Assembly: GCF_010730195.1 (NCBI RefSeq)
Contig: NZ_AP022613.1
Location: 2,232,001-2,296,000, forward strand
Length of the DNA stretch: 64,000 nt
From: Mycobacterium conspicuum
GTDB lineage: Bacteria; Actinomycetota; Actinomycetes; Mycobacteriales; Mycobacteriaceae
Reading direction: 5' to 3'
In this document: positions 1-10,823 of the stretch, one piece after another
How positions within the stretch are numbered: position 1 is the stretch's first letter
How the letters are laid out: the number at the start of each line of letters is the position of its first letter
Position numbers and translations under genes: made by a program
Notes under the pieces: generated by a model
What the model was told of the DNA's origin: nothing
The model's database searches: none
What the model saw: only the letters and a program-made list of their open reading frames with translations

Positions 1-60
1 GACCGCGACGTGGGGTTCCGGCACGGGAACAATGCGCCGAAGAGTAACGTTGGCTATGAC

Positions 61-423
61 GTGACTACCCGAGACCTCACTGCTGACCAGTTCAACGCCA
101 CCATCAACGACAACGACATCGTCCTTGTCGATTTTTGGGCATCCTGGTGCGGCCCGTGTCGCGCGTTTGCGCCGACCTTCCAGGCGGCGTCGGAAAAACA
201 CCCCGACGTGGTGTTCGCCAAGGTCGACACCGAGGCCGAGCAGCAGCTGGCCGCGGCCGCCGAGATCCGCTCCATCCCCACGCTGATGGCCTTCAAGAAG
301 GGCAAGCTGCTGTTCAACCAGCCCGGCGCGCTGCCGCCGGCCGCGCTGGAGGACCTCCTTCAGCAGGTCAAGGCGTTCGACGTCGAGGCCGCTGAAGCCG
401 CGGCGAAACCCAAAGACGTCTGA
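61..423 (+). CDS. trxB1: Thioredoxin (TrxB1-like, Rv1471 homologue)
   Basis: Small cytosolic dithiol-disulfide oxidoreductase of 120 residues that reduces protein disulfides. The thioredoxin active site WCGPC lies near residue 32, followed by the family features KVDTEAE and the cis-Pro segment RSIPTLMAF. The frame stays open upstream to a GTG at position 10, but the GTG at 61 (MTTRDL) is where the M. tuberculosis homologue begins and where thioredoxin homology starts, so I use it. It is followed 20 bases later by an enoyl-CoA hydratase on the same strand, the same order as Rv1471-Rv1472. Family assignment is certain; the exact physiological electron donor is inferred. Confidence 0.93.
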   Translation: MTTRDLTADQFNATINDNDIVLVDFWASWCGPCRAFAPTFQAASEKHPDVVFAKVDTEAEQQLAAAAEIRSIPTLMAFKKGKLLFNQPGALPPAALEDLLQQVKAFDVEAAEAAAKPKDV

Positions 424-443
424 GGACGCGCTACCTTTTCCAG

Positions 444-1262
444 GTGAGTTTGGTCCTTGTTGAACATCCGCGGCCCGGCGTTGCCCTGATCACCCTCAAT
501 CGGCCCGAGCGGATGAATTCGATGGCGTTCGACGTCATGGTGCCGCTCAAAGACGCCCTGGAGCAGGTCACCTACGACAATTCCGTGCGGGTGGTGGTGC
601 TGACCGGGGCGGGCAAGGGGTTCTCGTCGGGTGCCGACCACAAGTCGGCGGGCAGCGTTCCCCACGTCGAGGGCCTGACCCGGCCCACCTACGCGCTGCG
701 CTCCATGGAGGTGCTCGACGACGTCATCCTGGCGCTGCGCAAGCTGCACCAACCGGTGATCGCCGCCGTCAACGGCCCCGCCATCGGGGGAGGGCTGTGC
801 CTGGCGCTGGCCGCCGACATCCGGGTGGCCTCCACCAGCGCGTACTTCCGCGCGGCGGGCATCAACAACGGCCTGACGGCCAGCGAACTGGGGCTCAGCT
901 ACCTGTTGCCCAGGGCGATCGGGTCATCGCGCGCGTTCGAGATCATGCTGACCGGCCGCGACGTCAGCGCCGAGGAAGCCGAGCGCATCGGCCTGGTGTC
1001 CTGCCAGGTGCCCGAGGAGCAGCTGCTGGACACCTGCTACGCCATCGCGGCGCGGATCGCCGCGTTCTCCCGGCCGGGGACCGAGTTGACCAAGCGCACA
1101 CTGTGGAGCGGCCTGGACGCCGGTAGTCTGGAGGCGCACATGCAAGCCGAAGGCTTGGGACAGCTTTTCATCCGTCTACTCACCGGCAACTTCGAAGAAG
1201 CGGTTGCGGCGCGTGCCGAACGGCGGCCGGCGGTCTTTACCGACGACAAAGACGACAAATAA
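444..1262 (+). CDS. echA12: Enoyl-CoA hydratase/isomerase family protein (EchA12-like, Rv1472)
   Basis: Crotonase-fold protein of 272 residues, expected to hydrate or isomerise enoyl-CoA thioesters in fatty acid metabolism. Visible family signatures are FSSGADHK (oxyanion-hole loop, residues about 61-68) and the glycine-rich PAIGGGLCLALAADIRVAS segment around residue 112. The start is a GTG. It lies 20 bases after the thioredoxin gene and 24 bases before the ABC-F gene, so the three may be co-transcribed. The substrate is not evident from the sequence. Confidence 0.9.
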   Translation: MSLVLVEHPRPGVALITLNRPERMNSMAFDVMVPLKDALEQVTYDNSVRVVVLTGAGKGFSSGADHKSAGSVPHVEGLTRPTYALRSMEVLDDVILALRKLHQPVIAAVNGPAIGGGLCLALAADIRVASTSAYFRAAGINNGLTASELGLSYLLPRAIGSSRAFEIMLTGRDVSAEEAERIGLVSCQVPEEQLLDTCYAIAARIAAFSRPGTELTKRTLWSGLDAGSLEAHMQAEGLGQLFIRLLTGNFEEAVAARAERRPAVFTDDKDDK

Positions 1263-1286
1263 GCCTTTACGCCAAGGAGCGCGATC

Positions 1287-2915
1287 GTGATTACGGCCAC
1301 GGACCTGGAGGTCCGCGCTGGCGCACGCATCCTGCTCTCACCCGACGGCCCGGATCTGCGGGTGCAGCCCGGCGATCGCATCGGGCTGGTCGGCCGTAAC
1401 GGCGCGGGCAAGACCACCACCCTGCGGATTCTGGCCGGCGAAACCGAACCCTATGCCGGGTCGGTCAGCCGGGCCGGCGAAATCGGTTATCTGCCACAGG
1501 ATCCCAAAGAGGGCGATCTCGACGTGCTGGCCCGCGACCGGGTGCTGTCGGCCCGCGGGTTGGACGTGCTGCTGACGGATCTGGAAAAGCAGCAGGCATT
1601 GATGGCCGAGGTGGCCGACGACGAGGCCCGCGACCGCGCGATCCGCCGTTACGGCCAGCTCGAGGAGCGGTTCGTCGCGCTGGGCGGCTACGGCGCCGAG
1701 AGCGAGGCCGGCCGGATCTGCGCGAGTCTCGGCCTGCCCGACCGCGTCCTGACGCAGCAGCTGCGCACGCTGTCCGGCGGGCAGCGCCGCCGGGTGGAGT
1801 TGGCCCGCATCCTGTTCGCCGCCTCGGACACCGGCGCGGGCTCGAGCACCACGCTGCTGCTTGACGAGCCCACCAACCACCTCGACGCGGATTCGCTCGG
1901 CTGGCTGCGCGATTTCCTGCGGGCGCACACCGGCGGGCTGGTGGTCATCAGCCACAACGTCGAGCTGATCGCCGACGTCGTCAACCGGGTGTGGTTCTTG
2001 GACGCCGTGCGCGGCGAGGTCGACGTGTACAACATGGGCTGGCAGAAGTACCTCGACGCCCGCGCCACCGACGAGCAGCGTCGCCGCCGCGAACGCGCCA
2101 ACGCCGAGCGCAAGGCCGCCGCGCTGCGCACCCAGGCCGCCAAGCTGGGCGCCAAGGCCACCAAAGCCGTTGCGGCGCAAAACATGTTGCGTCGGGCCGA
2201 TCGGATGATGGCCGCGCTCGACGAGGAACGGGTCGCCGACAAGGTGGCCCGCATCAAGTTTCCTACCCCGGCACCGTGCGGGCGCACGCCGCTGATGGCC
2301 AAGGGGTTGAGCAAGTCCTACGGCTCCCTCGAGGTGTTCACCGGCGTCGACCTGGCCATCGACCGCGGTTCGCGCGTGGTCGTGCTGGGGCTCAACGGCG
2401 CGGGCAAGACCACGATGCTGCGATTGTTGGCCGGCGTCGAGACGCCCGACACCGGGGCGCTCGAGCCCGGACACGGTTTGCGCATCGGCTATTTCGCGCA
2501 GGAACACGACACGCTGGACAACGACGCGACCGTCTGGGAGAACATCCGCCACGCCGCGCCCGAGTCCGGCGAACAGGAGCTGCGTGGCCTGCTGGGGGCG
2601 TTCATGTTCAGCGGGCCACAGTTGGACCAACCGGCGGGCACGCTGTCCGGCGGGGAGAAGACCCGCCTGGCGCTGGCCGGCCTGGTGGCGTCGACGGCCA
2701 ACGTGTTGCTGCTCGACGAGCCGACCAATAACCTCGACCCCGCCTCGCGCGAGCAGGTGCTCGACGCGCTGCGCAGCTATCAGGGTGCGGTGGTGTTGGT
2801 CACGCACGACCCCGGCGCGGCCGAGGCGCTGCATCCGCAGCGGGTCGTGCTGCTACCCGACGGCACCGAGGACTATTGGTCCGACGACTACCGGGATCTG
2901 ATCGAGCTCGCCTGA
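1287..2915 (+). CDS. ABC-F family ATPase (Rv1473 homologue)
   Basis: Protein of 542 residues with two ATP-binding cassettes on one chain and no membrane segments, the ABC-F layout of ribosome-associated ATPases. Cassette 1 has Walker A GRNGAGKT near residue 37, LSGGQRRR and LLLDEPTNHLD. Cassette 2 has GLNGAGKT near residue 371, LSGGEKTR and LLLDEPTNNLD. A basic, coiled linker rich in Arg/Lys/Ala (about residues 265-310) joins them, as expected for the P-site tRNA-interaction motif. Many ABC-F proteins protect ribosomes from antibiotics, and whether this one does cannot be told here. Its 3' end faces the TetR gene convergently, with a palindromic repeat between them. Confidence 0.92.
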   Translation: MITATDLEVRAGARILLSPDGPDLRVQPGDRIGLVGRNGAGKTTTLRILAGETEPYAGSVSRAGEIGYLPQDPKEGDLDVLARDRVLSARGLDVLLTDLEKQQALMAEVADDEARDRAIRRYGQLEERFVALGGYGAESEAGRICASLGLPDRVLTQQLRTLSGGQRRRVELARILFAASDTGAGSSTTLLLDEPTNHLDADSLGWLRDFLRAHTGGLVVISHNVELIADVVNRVWFLDAVRGEVDVYNMGWQKYLDARATDEQRRRRERANAERKAAALRTQAAKLGAKATKAVAAQNMLRRADRMMAALDEERVADKVARIKFPTPAPCGRTPLMAKGLSKSYGSLEVFTGVDLAIDRGSRVVVLGLNGAGKTTMLRLLAGVETPDTGALEPGHGLRIGYFAQEHDTLDNDATVWENIRHAAPESGEQELRGLLGAFMFSGPQLDQPAGTLSGGEKTRLALAGLVASTANVLLLDEPTNNLDPASREQVLDALRSYQGAVVLVTHDPGAAEALHPQRVVLLPDGTEDYWSDDYRDLIELA

Positions 2916-2925
2916 GTCCGGCTTC

Positions 2926-2985
2926 CGCGAGCCGAACCACACTGCGAAAAATCCGCTCGAAAATCGCAGCCAGGTTCGGCTCGCG
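2926..2985. repeat. 60-bp nested palindrome, copy A
   Basis: Outer arms CGCGAGCCGAACC (2926-2938) and GGTTCGGCTCGCG (2973-2985) are exact reverse complements over 13 bp. A second pair, CTGCGA (2942-2947) and TCGCAG (2964-2969), is nested inside. Copies B and C elsewhere in this window have the same length and core. It sits between convergent gene ends, where it could also act as a bidirectional terminator. Confidence 0.85.
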
Positions 2986-2995
2986 AAGGGCGCCG

Positions 2996-3028
2996 CACTG
3001 CGAAAGGTTTGTCCACCTGTTCGCAGTG
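2996..3028. terminator. 33-bp inverted repeat between convergent genes
   Basis: CACTGCGAA (2996-3004) pairs perfectly with TTCGCAGTG (3020-3028) across a 15-nt loop. It lies 3 bases beyond the end of the minus-strand TetR gene, so it could form a terminator hairpin for that operon, although no U-tract follows. Its arm resembles the inner part of the neighbouring 60-bp palindrome (CACTGCGAAAA), so it may be a degenerate relative of that element. Confidence 0.5.
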
Positions 3029-3031
3029 GGG

Positions 3032-3613
3032 TTACGCTCGCGCCCCAGAGTTGTTGCGCCGCATCGACTTTTCCACCAGGTCGAGGACCGCGGCCAGGCG
3101 CGCCGGGTCCTCGCCGGACGCCAGCCGGGCCACCAACCCGTCCAAGACGAGCTCCAGGTAGCACTGCAACACGTCGCCGGGCACGTCCTCGCGCACCCGG
3201 TGTGCCTCCTTCTGCCGGCGCAGCCGTTCGTGCGTCGCCGCGGCCAATTCCGCCGAGCGCTCCGACCAACCCCGGTTGAACGCCGGGTCGTTGCGCAGCT
3301 TGCGGGCGATCTCCAACCTGGTGGCCAGCCAGTCGAACTCCTCGGGCGCGGCGAGCATGTCACGCATCACCTGGATGAGGCCCTCGCGGGACGCGACCTC
3401 GGCCATCCGCTCGGCATCCTCGTGCGCCAGCGCGAAAAACAGTGCGTCCTTGTCCCGGAAGTGATGGAAGATCGCGCCGCGCGACATTCCGATCGCCTGC
3501 TCCAGCCGCCGCACCGTCGCCTTGTCGTAGCCGTATTCGGCAAAGCAGCGCCGGGCGCCGTCAAGGATCTGACGGCGCCGAGCCGCGAGATGGTCCTCGC
3601 TGACCTTGGGCAT
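3032..3613 (-). CDS. TetR-family regulator (AcnR-like, Rv1474c homologue)
   Basis: 193-residue TetR/AcrR repressor. The N-terminal helix-turn-helix lies in about residues 10-55 (ILDGARRCFAEYGYDKATVRRLEQAIGMSRGAIFHHF, shown here only as the region name), followed by an all-helical ligand-binding C-terminus. The ATG directly follows the TAG stop of the aconitase gene with no intervening base, so the two are one transcript and probably translationally coupled. In Corynebacterium the equivalent gene pair is acn-acnR, with AcnR repressing acn. A matching operator-like site is visible upstream of acn here, which supports autoregulation. The ligand is not inferable. Confidence 0.9.
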   Translation of the reverse strand: MPKVSEDHLAARRRQILDGARRCFAEYGYDKATVRRLEQAIGMSRGAIFHHFRDKDALFFALAHEDAERMAEVASREGLIQVMRDMLAAPEEFDWLATRLEIARKLRNDPAFNRGWSERSAELAAATHERLRRQKEAHRVREDVPGDVLQCYLELVLDGLVARLASGEDPARLAAVLDLVEKSMRRNNSGARA

Positions 3614-6412
<2,799 letters not shown>

Positions 6413-6482
6413 ATCAACTCCCGGGATTAAATTCTGCCGCCGACGGGCCGTGTCGACGGGGCAATGCTGAAAACCACTTTAA

Positions 6483-6498
6483 CAGTACGCTTGTCCTG
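6483..6498. promoter_or_regulatory. Candidate AcnR operator upstream of acnA
   Basis: The 16-mer CAGTACGCTTGTCCTG is an imperfect inverted repeat (CAGTAC / GTCCTG) located about 70 bases upstream of the aconitase start in an AT-richer patch. It fits the C. glutamicum AcnR site, recalled as CAGNAC-n4-GTACTG, except for one substitution in the right arm. Its position in front of the acn-tetR operon makes it a plausible repressor site. Confidence 0.5.
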
Positions 6499-6632
6499 TA
6501 TTAAGCGGTACCCGCATCGGTAAGTCATGTCCGCTCGGGCGCGTGGTAAACCCCTTTGTCCGCACAGCGTCAAACTAGAGTGACCGCGGTGGCCGAAGAT
6601 CACGCCAGCGTGACGGGGCAGGAGGAACAGAC

Positions 6633-7172
6633 ATGACCGGGCAACCGCTGCCGATCTACATCCCCCAAGACGTGGACATGGCCATGGTGAAGGCTCAGGT
6701 CGCCGCGACTGGCGTCAGCGCCCCGCCGGCGGACATGCCCGGGTTGTTGGCCGTGGTGAACCAGGCCCGCGCCGACGGCATCACCCTCAAGATCGTGCTG
6801 CTCGACCACAACCCGCCCAACGACACCCCGCTGCGCGACATCTCCACCGTGGTCGGCGCCGACTACCCGGATGCCACCGTCCTGACGCTGAGCCCCAGCT
6901 ACGTCGGCACCTACAGCACCCACTTCCCGCGCGTCACCCTGGAAGCCGGCGAGGACATCGCCAAGACCGGCAATCCGGTGGTCTCGGCGAAGCACTTCCT
7001 GCATGAGCTCAACACCCCCGAATTTCCTTGGACCGGGTTGACGATCGTGTTGTTGGTCGGGGTGCTCGCGGCCGCCGTCGGCGCCCGATTCCTGCAGCTG
7101 CGCAGCAGGCGGACAGCAACGTCGACCGCGGCGGCCGACGGCCCGGAACCGAAACCGAGCCAAGGCGCCTAG
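6633..7172 (+). CDS. Single-pass membrane protein, DUF6676-type (Rv1476 homologue)
   Basis: 179-residue protein of unknown function. The N-terminal two thirds are soluble (KIVLLDHNPPNDTPLRDISTVVGADYPDATVLTLSPSYVG). A single hydrophobic helix follows near residues 131-152, then a short Arg/Lys-rich tail ending in an Ala/Thr-rich stretch, which suggests a tail-anchored or cell-surface topology. The ATG at 6633 has a strong ribosome binding site (AGGAGG, about 11 bases upstream). It precedes the ripAB peptidoglycan hydrolases and is divergent from aconitase, the same order as in M. tuberculosis. No enzymatic motif is recognised. Confidence 0.85.
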   Translation: MTGQPLPIYIPQDVDMAMVKAQVAATGVSAPPADMPGLLAVVNQARADGITLKIVLLDHNPPNDTPLRDISTVVGADYPDATVLTLSPSYVGTYSTHFPRVTLEAGEDIAKTGNPVVSAKHFLHELNTPEFPWTGLTIVLLVGVLAAAVGARFLQLRSRRTATSTAAADGPEPKPSQGA

Positions 7173-7250
7173 CCTCGCGCGTCCGGCTCGGACGACCGCA
7201 CGACACGGCCTTCGCGACGGCGTGCGGCAAACACGGCAGATCACCGTTCG

Positions 7251-7319
7251 GTCACAGTAAACGCACTTCCAGAGTGCAGTTTGTGACTTACGTTCTCATT
7301 GCGACTCCTGTGACGTACG
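7251..7319. promoter_or_regulatory. ripAB upstream region with GTGAC/GTCAC repeats (possible MtrA sites)
   Basis: Three similar elements lie 95-160 bases before ripA: GTCACAGTAA (7251-7260), GTGACTTACG (7283-7292) and GTGACGTACG (7310-7319). The last two form a direct repeat spaced 27 bases apart. In M. tuberculosis the response regulator MtrA binds GTCACA-containing direct repeats upstream of ripA and rpf genes. That these are MtrA sites is inferred from resemblance and context only. Confidence 0.4.
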
Positions 7320-7412
7320 GTGCAAATGATGCTGCTGTTGTCTTTGGCGCTTTCCGTGGAATCGGTGGCTGGCGCCGTCCATCCGTGCTGAGCCATAGGA
7401 GACCCGAATCGA

Positions 7413-8840
7413 ATGAGACGGATCCGCCGCGGTTCTGCTTCGCGATCGGCCACAAGGGTTGTGCGGCCGGTCATTCCGTCGTTGTTGAGTGCCGCCGCGC
7501 TGGTGTGGCTGCCCAGCCTCGCCGTCGCCGACCCCGGCTCGGACGCCATGGCGACATTGATCGCCAACGTCGCCAAGGCCAACCAGCGTCTCGATGACCT
7601 GAGCGCCGCGATCCAGACCGAGCAGCAGAGCGTCGACAAGGCGATCGTCGACGTGGAGACCGCGCGCGACAACGCGGCCACGGCGCAGCACGACCTGGAG
7701 GTCAGCCAGCAGGCGGTCAAGGACGCCAACGCAGCGATCGCCGGCGCCCAACACCGCTTCGACACCTTCGCGGCGGCCACCTACATGAACGGCCCGTCGG
7801 GCAGCTACCTGACCGCGAGCAGCCCCGACGACATCATCGCCACCGCGACCGCCGCCCGGACCCTGAGCGCCAGTTCTCAGGCCGTGATGACCAACCTGCA
7901 GCGAGCCCGCACCGAGCAGGTGAATAAGGAATCGGCGGCGCGGGCGGCCAAGCAGAAGGCCGACAAGGCCGCCGCCGACGCCAAGAACAGTCAGGACGCC
8001 GCGGTCGCGGCGCTGACGGAGTCCAAGCGCAAGTTCGACGAGCAGCGCGCGGAGGTCAACCGGCTGGCCGCCGAGCGTGACCAGGCTGAGGCGGCGCTGC
8101 AGACCGCCCAGCTCGCCGATGCGCGCTGGTCGACCGCGGCTGGCCCGGCGGGCGCCGACCGTTGGGACCCGGGTGCGCCCGGAGTGCCCGGGCCGCGCGG
8201 GGGCCGCAAGTGGGACGGCTGGGACCCCACGCTGCCCATGGTGCCCAGCGCCAACGTCCCGGGCGACCCGATCGCGGTGATCAACCAGGTGCTCGGGATC
8301 TCGGCGACGTCGACGCAGGTCACAGCGCAGATGGGGAAGAGCTTCCTGCAGCAGCTGGGCATCCTGAAGCCCGACGACACCGGCATCACCAACGCCCCGG
8401 CCGGATCGACCTCCGGACGGATACCGCGGGTCTACGGGCGGCAGGCCACCGAATACGTGATTCGCCGTGGCATGTCGCAGATCGGGGTGCCCTACTCCTG
8501 GGGTGGCGGCAACGCCGCGGGCCCCAGCAAGGGAATCGACTCGGGCGCCGGCATCACCGGCTTCGACTGTTCGGGCCTGGTGCTGTACTCGTTCGCCGGG
8601 GTGGGCATCAAGCTGCCGCACTACTCGGGTTCGCAATACAACCTGGGCCGCAAAATCCCGTCCTCGCAGATGCGCCGCGGCGACGTCATCTTCTACGGCC
8701 CGGGCGGCAGCCAGCACGTGACGATCTACCTCGGTGACGGCCAGATGCTCGAGGCGCCCGACATCGGTTTGAAGGTGCGCGTCGCGCCGGTGCGCACCAG
8801 CGGCATGACGCCCTACGTGGTCCGGTACATCGAGTGGTGA
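7413..8840 (+). CDS. ripA: Peptidoglycan endopeptidase RipA (NlpC/P60)
   Basis: 475-residue secreted D,L-endopeptidase needed for daughter-cell separation. There is an N-terminal Arg-rich signal peptide with cleavage near AVADPG (about residue 39), then a long alpha-helical coiled-coil pro-domain (about residues 45-240), a Pro/Gly-rich linker, and a C-terminal NlpC/P60 domain. Catalytic Cys386 is in FDCSGLVLYSF, His435 in GSQHVTIYLGDG, and Glu447 in QMLEAP. These correspond to Cys383/His432/Glu444 of the M. tuberculosis enzyme, offset by three. It is co-directional with ripB, whose start is 11 bases after the ripA stop. Confidence 0.96.
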   Translation: MRRIRRGSASRSATRVVRPVIPSLLSAAALVWLPSLAVADPGSDAMATLIANVAKANQRLDDLSAAIQTEQQSVDKAIVDVETARDNAATAQHDLEVSQQAVKDANAAIAGAQHRFDTFAAATYMNGPSGSYLTASSPDDIIATATAARTLSASSQAVMTNLQRARTEQVNKESAARAAKQKADKAAADAKNSQDAAVAALTESKRKFDEQRAEVNRLAAERDQAEAALQTAQLADARWSTAAGPAGADRWDPGAPGVPGPRGGRKWDGWDPTLPMVPSANVPGDPIAVINQVLGISATSTQVTAQMGKSFLQQLGILKPDDTGITNAPAGSTSGRIPRVYGRQATEYVIRRGMSQIGVPYSWGGGNAAGPSKGIDSGAGITGFDCSGLVLYSFAGVGIKLPHYSGSQYNLGRKIPSSQMRRGDVIFYGPGGSQHVTIYLGDGQMLEAPDIGLKVRVAPVRTSGMTPYVVRYIEW

Positions 8841-8851
8841 AACGAGGAGCC

Positions 8852-9565
8852 ATGCGCCGCAAGCATTTTCACCCGATGAAACTGGCCGCGACCGCGACGC
8901 TGATAACGGGGCTGATGCTGTCCGTCGCGGCCCCGGCCAGCGCCGACCCCGGTCAGTGGGACCCCACGCTGCCGGCAACGATCAGCGCCGGCGCGCCCGG
9001 CGACCCGCTGTCGGTCGCCACCGCGTCACTGCAAGCCACCGCCCAGGCCACCCAGACGACGCTAGATTTGGGCAAGCAATTCCTGAGCGGGCTGGGGATC
9101 AACGTGGGCAGCACGGGCGGCGGGACAAACACCAGCGGAAGCCGGATTTCGCGGGCCAACGCGCCGCAGGCGATCGAGTACGTGATCCGCCGCGCCGGCT
9201 CCCAGATGGGCGTGCCGTATTCGTGGGGTGGCGGCACGCTCGACGGGCCCAGCAAGGGCGTCGGCGACGGCGCGAACATCACCGGGTTCGACTGCTCCGG
9301 TCTGATGCGCTACGCCTTTGCCGGGGTCGGCGTGCTGATTCCACGGTTTTCCGGCGACCAATACAACGCCGGCAAGCACGTTCCTCCGGACCAGGCCAGG
9401 CGCGGCGACCTGATCTTCTACGGCCCGAACGGCAGCCAGCACGTCACCCTGTACCTGGGCAACGGCCAGATGCTGGAGGCATCGGGGAGCGCGGGCAAGG
9501 TCACCATCAGCCCGGTCCGCAGGCCGGGCATGACGCCCTTTTTGACGCGCATCATCGACTACTGA
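8852..9565 (+). CDS. ripB: Peptidoglycan endopeptidase RipB (NlpC/P60)
   Basis: 237-residue secreted NlpC/P60 hydrolase. It is a compact paralogue of RipA without the coiled-coil domain: signal peptide to about residue 30 (ending APASADPG), short linker, and catalytic domain with Cys148 in FDCSGLMRYAF and His197 in GSQHVTLYLGNG. The open frame extends to a GTG at 8834 inside ripA, but the ATG at 8852 is preceded by a good GAGGAG site and gives a proper signal peptide, so it is preferred. It probably works with RipA on the stem-peptide D-Glu-mDAP bond. Confidence 0.95.
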   Translation: MRRKHFHPMKLAATATLITGLMLSVAAPASADPGQWDPTLPATISAGAPGDPLSVATASLQATAQATQTTLDLGKQFLSGLGINVGSTGGGTNTSGSRISRANAPQAIEYVIRRAGSQMGVPYSWGGGTLDGPSKGVGDGANITGFDCSGLMRYAFAGVGVLIPRFSGDQYNAGKHVPPDQARRGDLIFYGPNGSQHVTLYLGNGQMLEASGSAGKVTISPVRRPGMTPFLTRIIDY

Positions 9566-9680
9566 CCGGGTGCGCGCGTCGACGGAACCCGACCGGCCTG
9601 GAATAGTTGAACGCGGGCACGTCGCAGCCCGGGGCATTAGGGTGCCAGCAGTCGCGTCTGAATTTGGAAGGTAGTTGTCG

Positions 9681-10823
9681 ATGACTTCAGCAGGTGGGTT
9701 CCCCCCGGGGGGCGGCGGTTACTCGGGTCCGGGCGGGCAATCAGCCCCGGGGGCCCATGAGGCGCCGTCCGGCGGCGGCCTCTCTTCTGATGGGCTGGCC
9801 GCCGAGGTGCACACCCTCGAACGGGCGATCTTCGAGGTCAAGCGGATCATCGTCGGCCAGGACCAGCTCGTCGAGCGGATGCTGGTCGGCCTGCTCTCCA
9901 AGGGGCACGTGCTGCTCGAGGGTGTGCCGGGCGTGGCCAAGACGCTGGCGGTGGAGACCTTCGCCAAGGTGGTCGGCGGGACGTTCGCCCGCATCCAGTT
10001 CACCCCCGACCTGGTGCCCACCGACATCATCGGCACCCGCATCTACCGGCAGGGCAAGGAGGAGTTCGACACCGAGCTCGGCCCGGTGGTGGTCAACTTC
10101 CTGCTCGCCGACGAGATCAACCGGGCCCCGGCCAAGGTGCAGTCCGCGCTGCTGGAGGTCATGCAGGAACGTCACGTGTCGATCGGCGGCAAGACCTTCG
10201 ACCTGCCCAACCCGTTCCTGGTGATGGCGACGCAGAACCCCATCGAGCACGAGGGCGTGTACCCGCTGCCCGAGGCCCAGCGCGACCGGTTCCTTTTCAA
10301 GATCAACGTGGGCTACCCGTCGCCGGAAGAGGAGCGGGAGATCATCTACCGGATGGGCGTCAAACCGCCGGAGCCCAAGCAGATCCTGGCCACCGGCGAC
10401 CTGGTGCGGCTGCAGGGCATCGCGGCCAACAACTTCGTGCACCACGCGCTGGTCGACTACGTGGTGCGCGTCGTCACCGCCACCCGCCACCCCGAACAGC
10501 TGGGCATGAACGACGTCAAGACCTGGGTCTCGTTCGGCGCCTCCCCGCGCGCGTCGCTGGGCATCATCGCGGCGTCGCGGTCGCTGGCGCTGGTGCGGGG
10601 CCGCGACTACGTGATCCCGCAGGACGTCATCGACGTCATCCCCGACGTGCTGCGCCACCGGCTGGTGCTCACCTACGACGCGCTGGCCGACGAGATCTCC
10701 CCGGAGATCGTCATCAACCGGGTCCTGCAGACGGTGGCCCTGCCGCAGGTGAATGCAGTTCCGCAGCAAGGTCATTCGGTCGGCCCGGTGATGCAGGCCG
10801 CGGGGGCGGCTAGCGGTCGGTGA
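9681..10823 (+). CDS. moxR1: MoxR-family AAA+ ATPase MoxR1 (Rv1479)
   Basis: 380-residue AAA+ chaperone-like ATPase. A Gly/Pro-rich N-terminus of about 35 residues is followed by the AAA_3 core with Walker A GVPGVAKT, Walker B LLADEINRAPAK, sensor-1 MATQNPIEHEG and a helical lid. MoxR proteins work with DUF58 and von Willebrand A proteins, and both are encoded immediately downstream. A TTG two codons earlier (9675) is in frame, but the ATG at 9681 matches the M. tuberculosis start MTSAGGF. Its stop overlaps the next start (GTGA). Confidence 0.95.
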   Translation: MTSAGGFPPGGGGYSGPGGQSAPGAHEAPSGGGLSSDGLAAEVHTLERAIFEVKRIIVGQDQLVERMLVGLLSKGHVLLEGVPGVAKTLAVETFAKVVGGTFARIQFTPDLVPTDIIGTRIYRQGKEEFDTELGPVVVNFLLADEINRAPAKVQSALLEVMQERHVSIGGKTFDLPNPFLVMATQNPIEHEGVYPLPEAQRDRFLFKINVGYPSPEEEREIIYRMGVKPPEPKQILATGDLVRLQGIAANNFVHHALVDYVVRVVTATRHPEQLGMNDVKTWVSFGASPRASLGIIAASRSLALVRGRDYVIPQDVIDVIPDVLRHRLVLTYDALADEISPEIVINRVLQTVALPQVNAVPQQGHSVGPVMQAAGAASGR

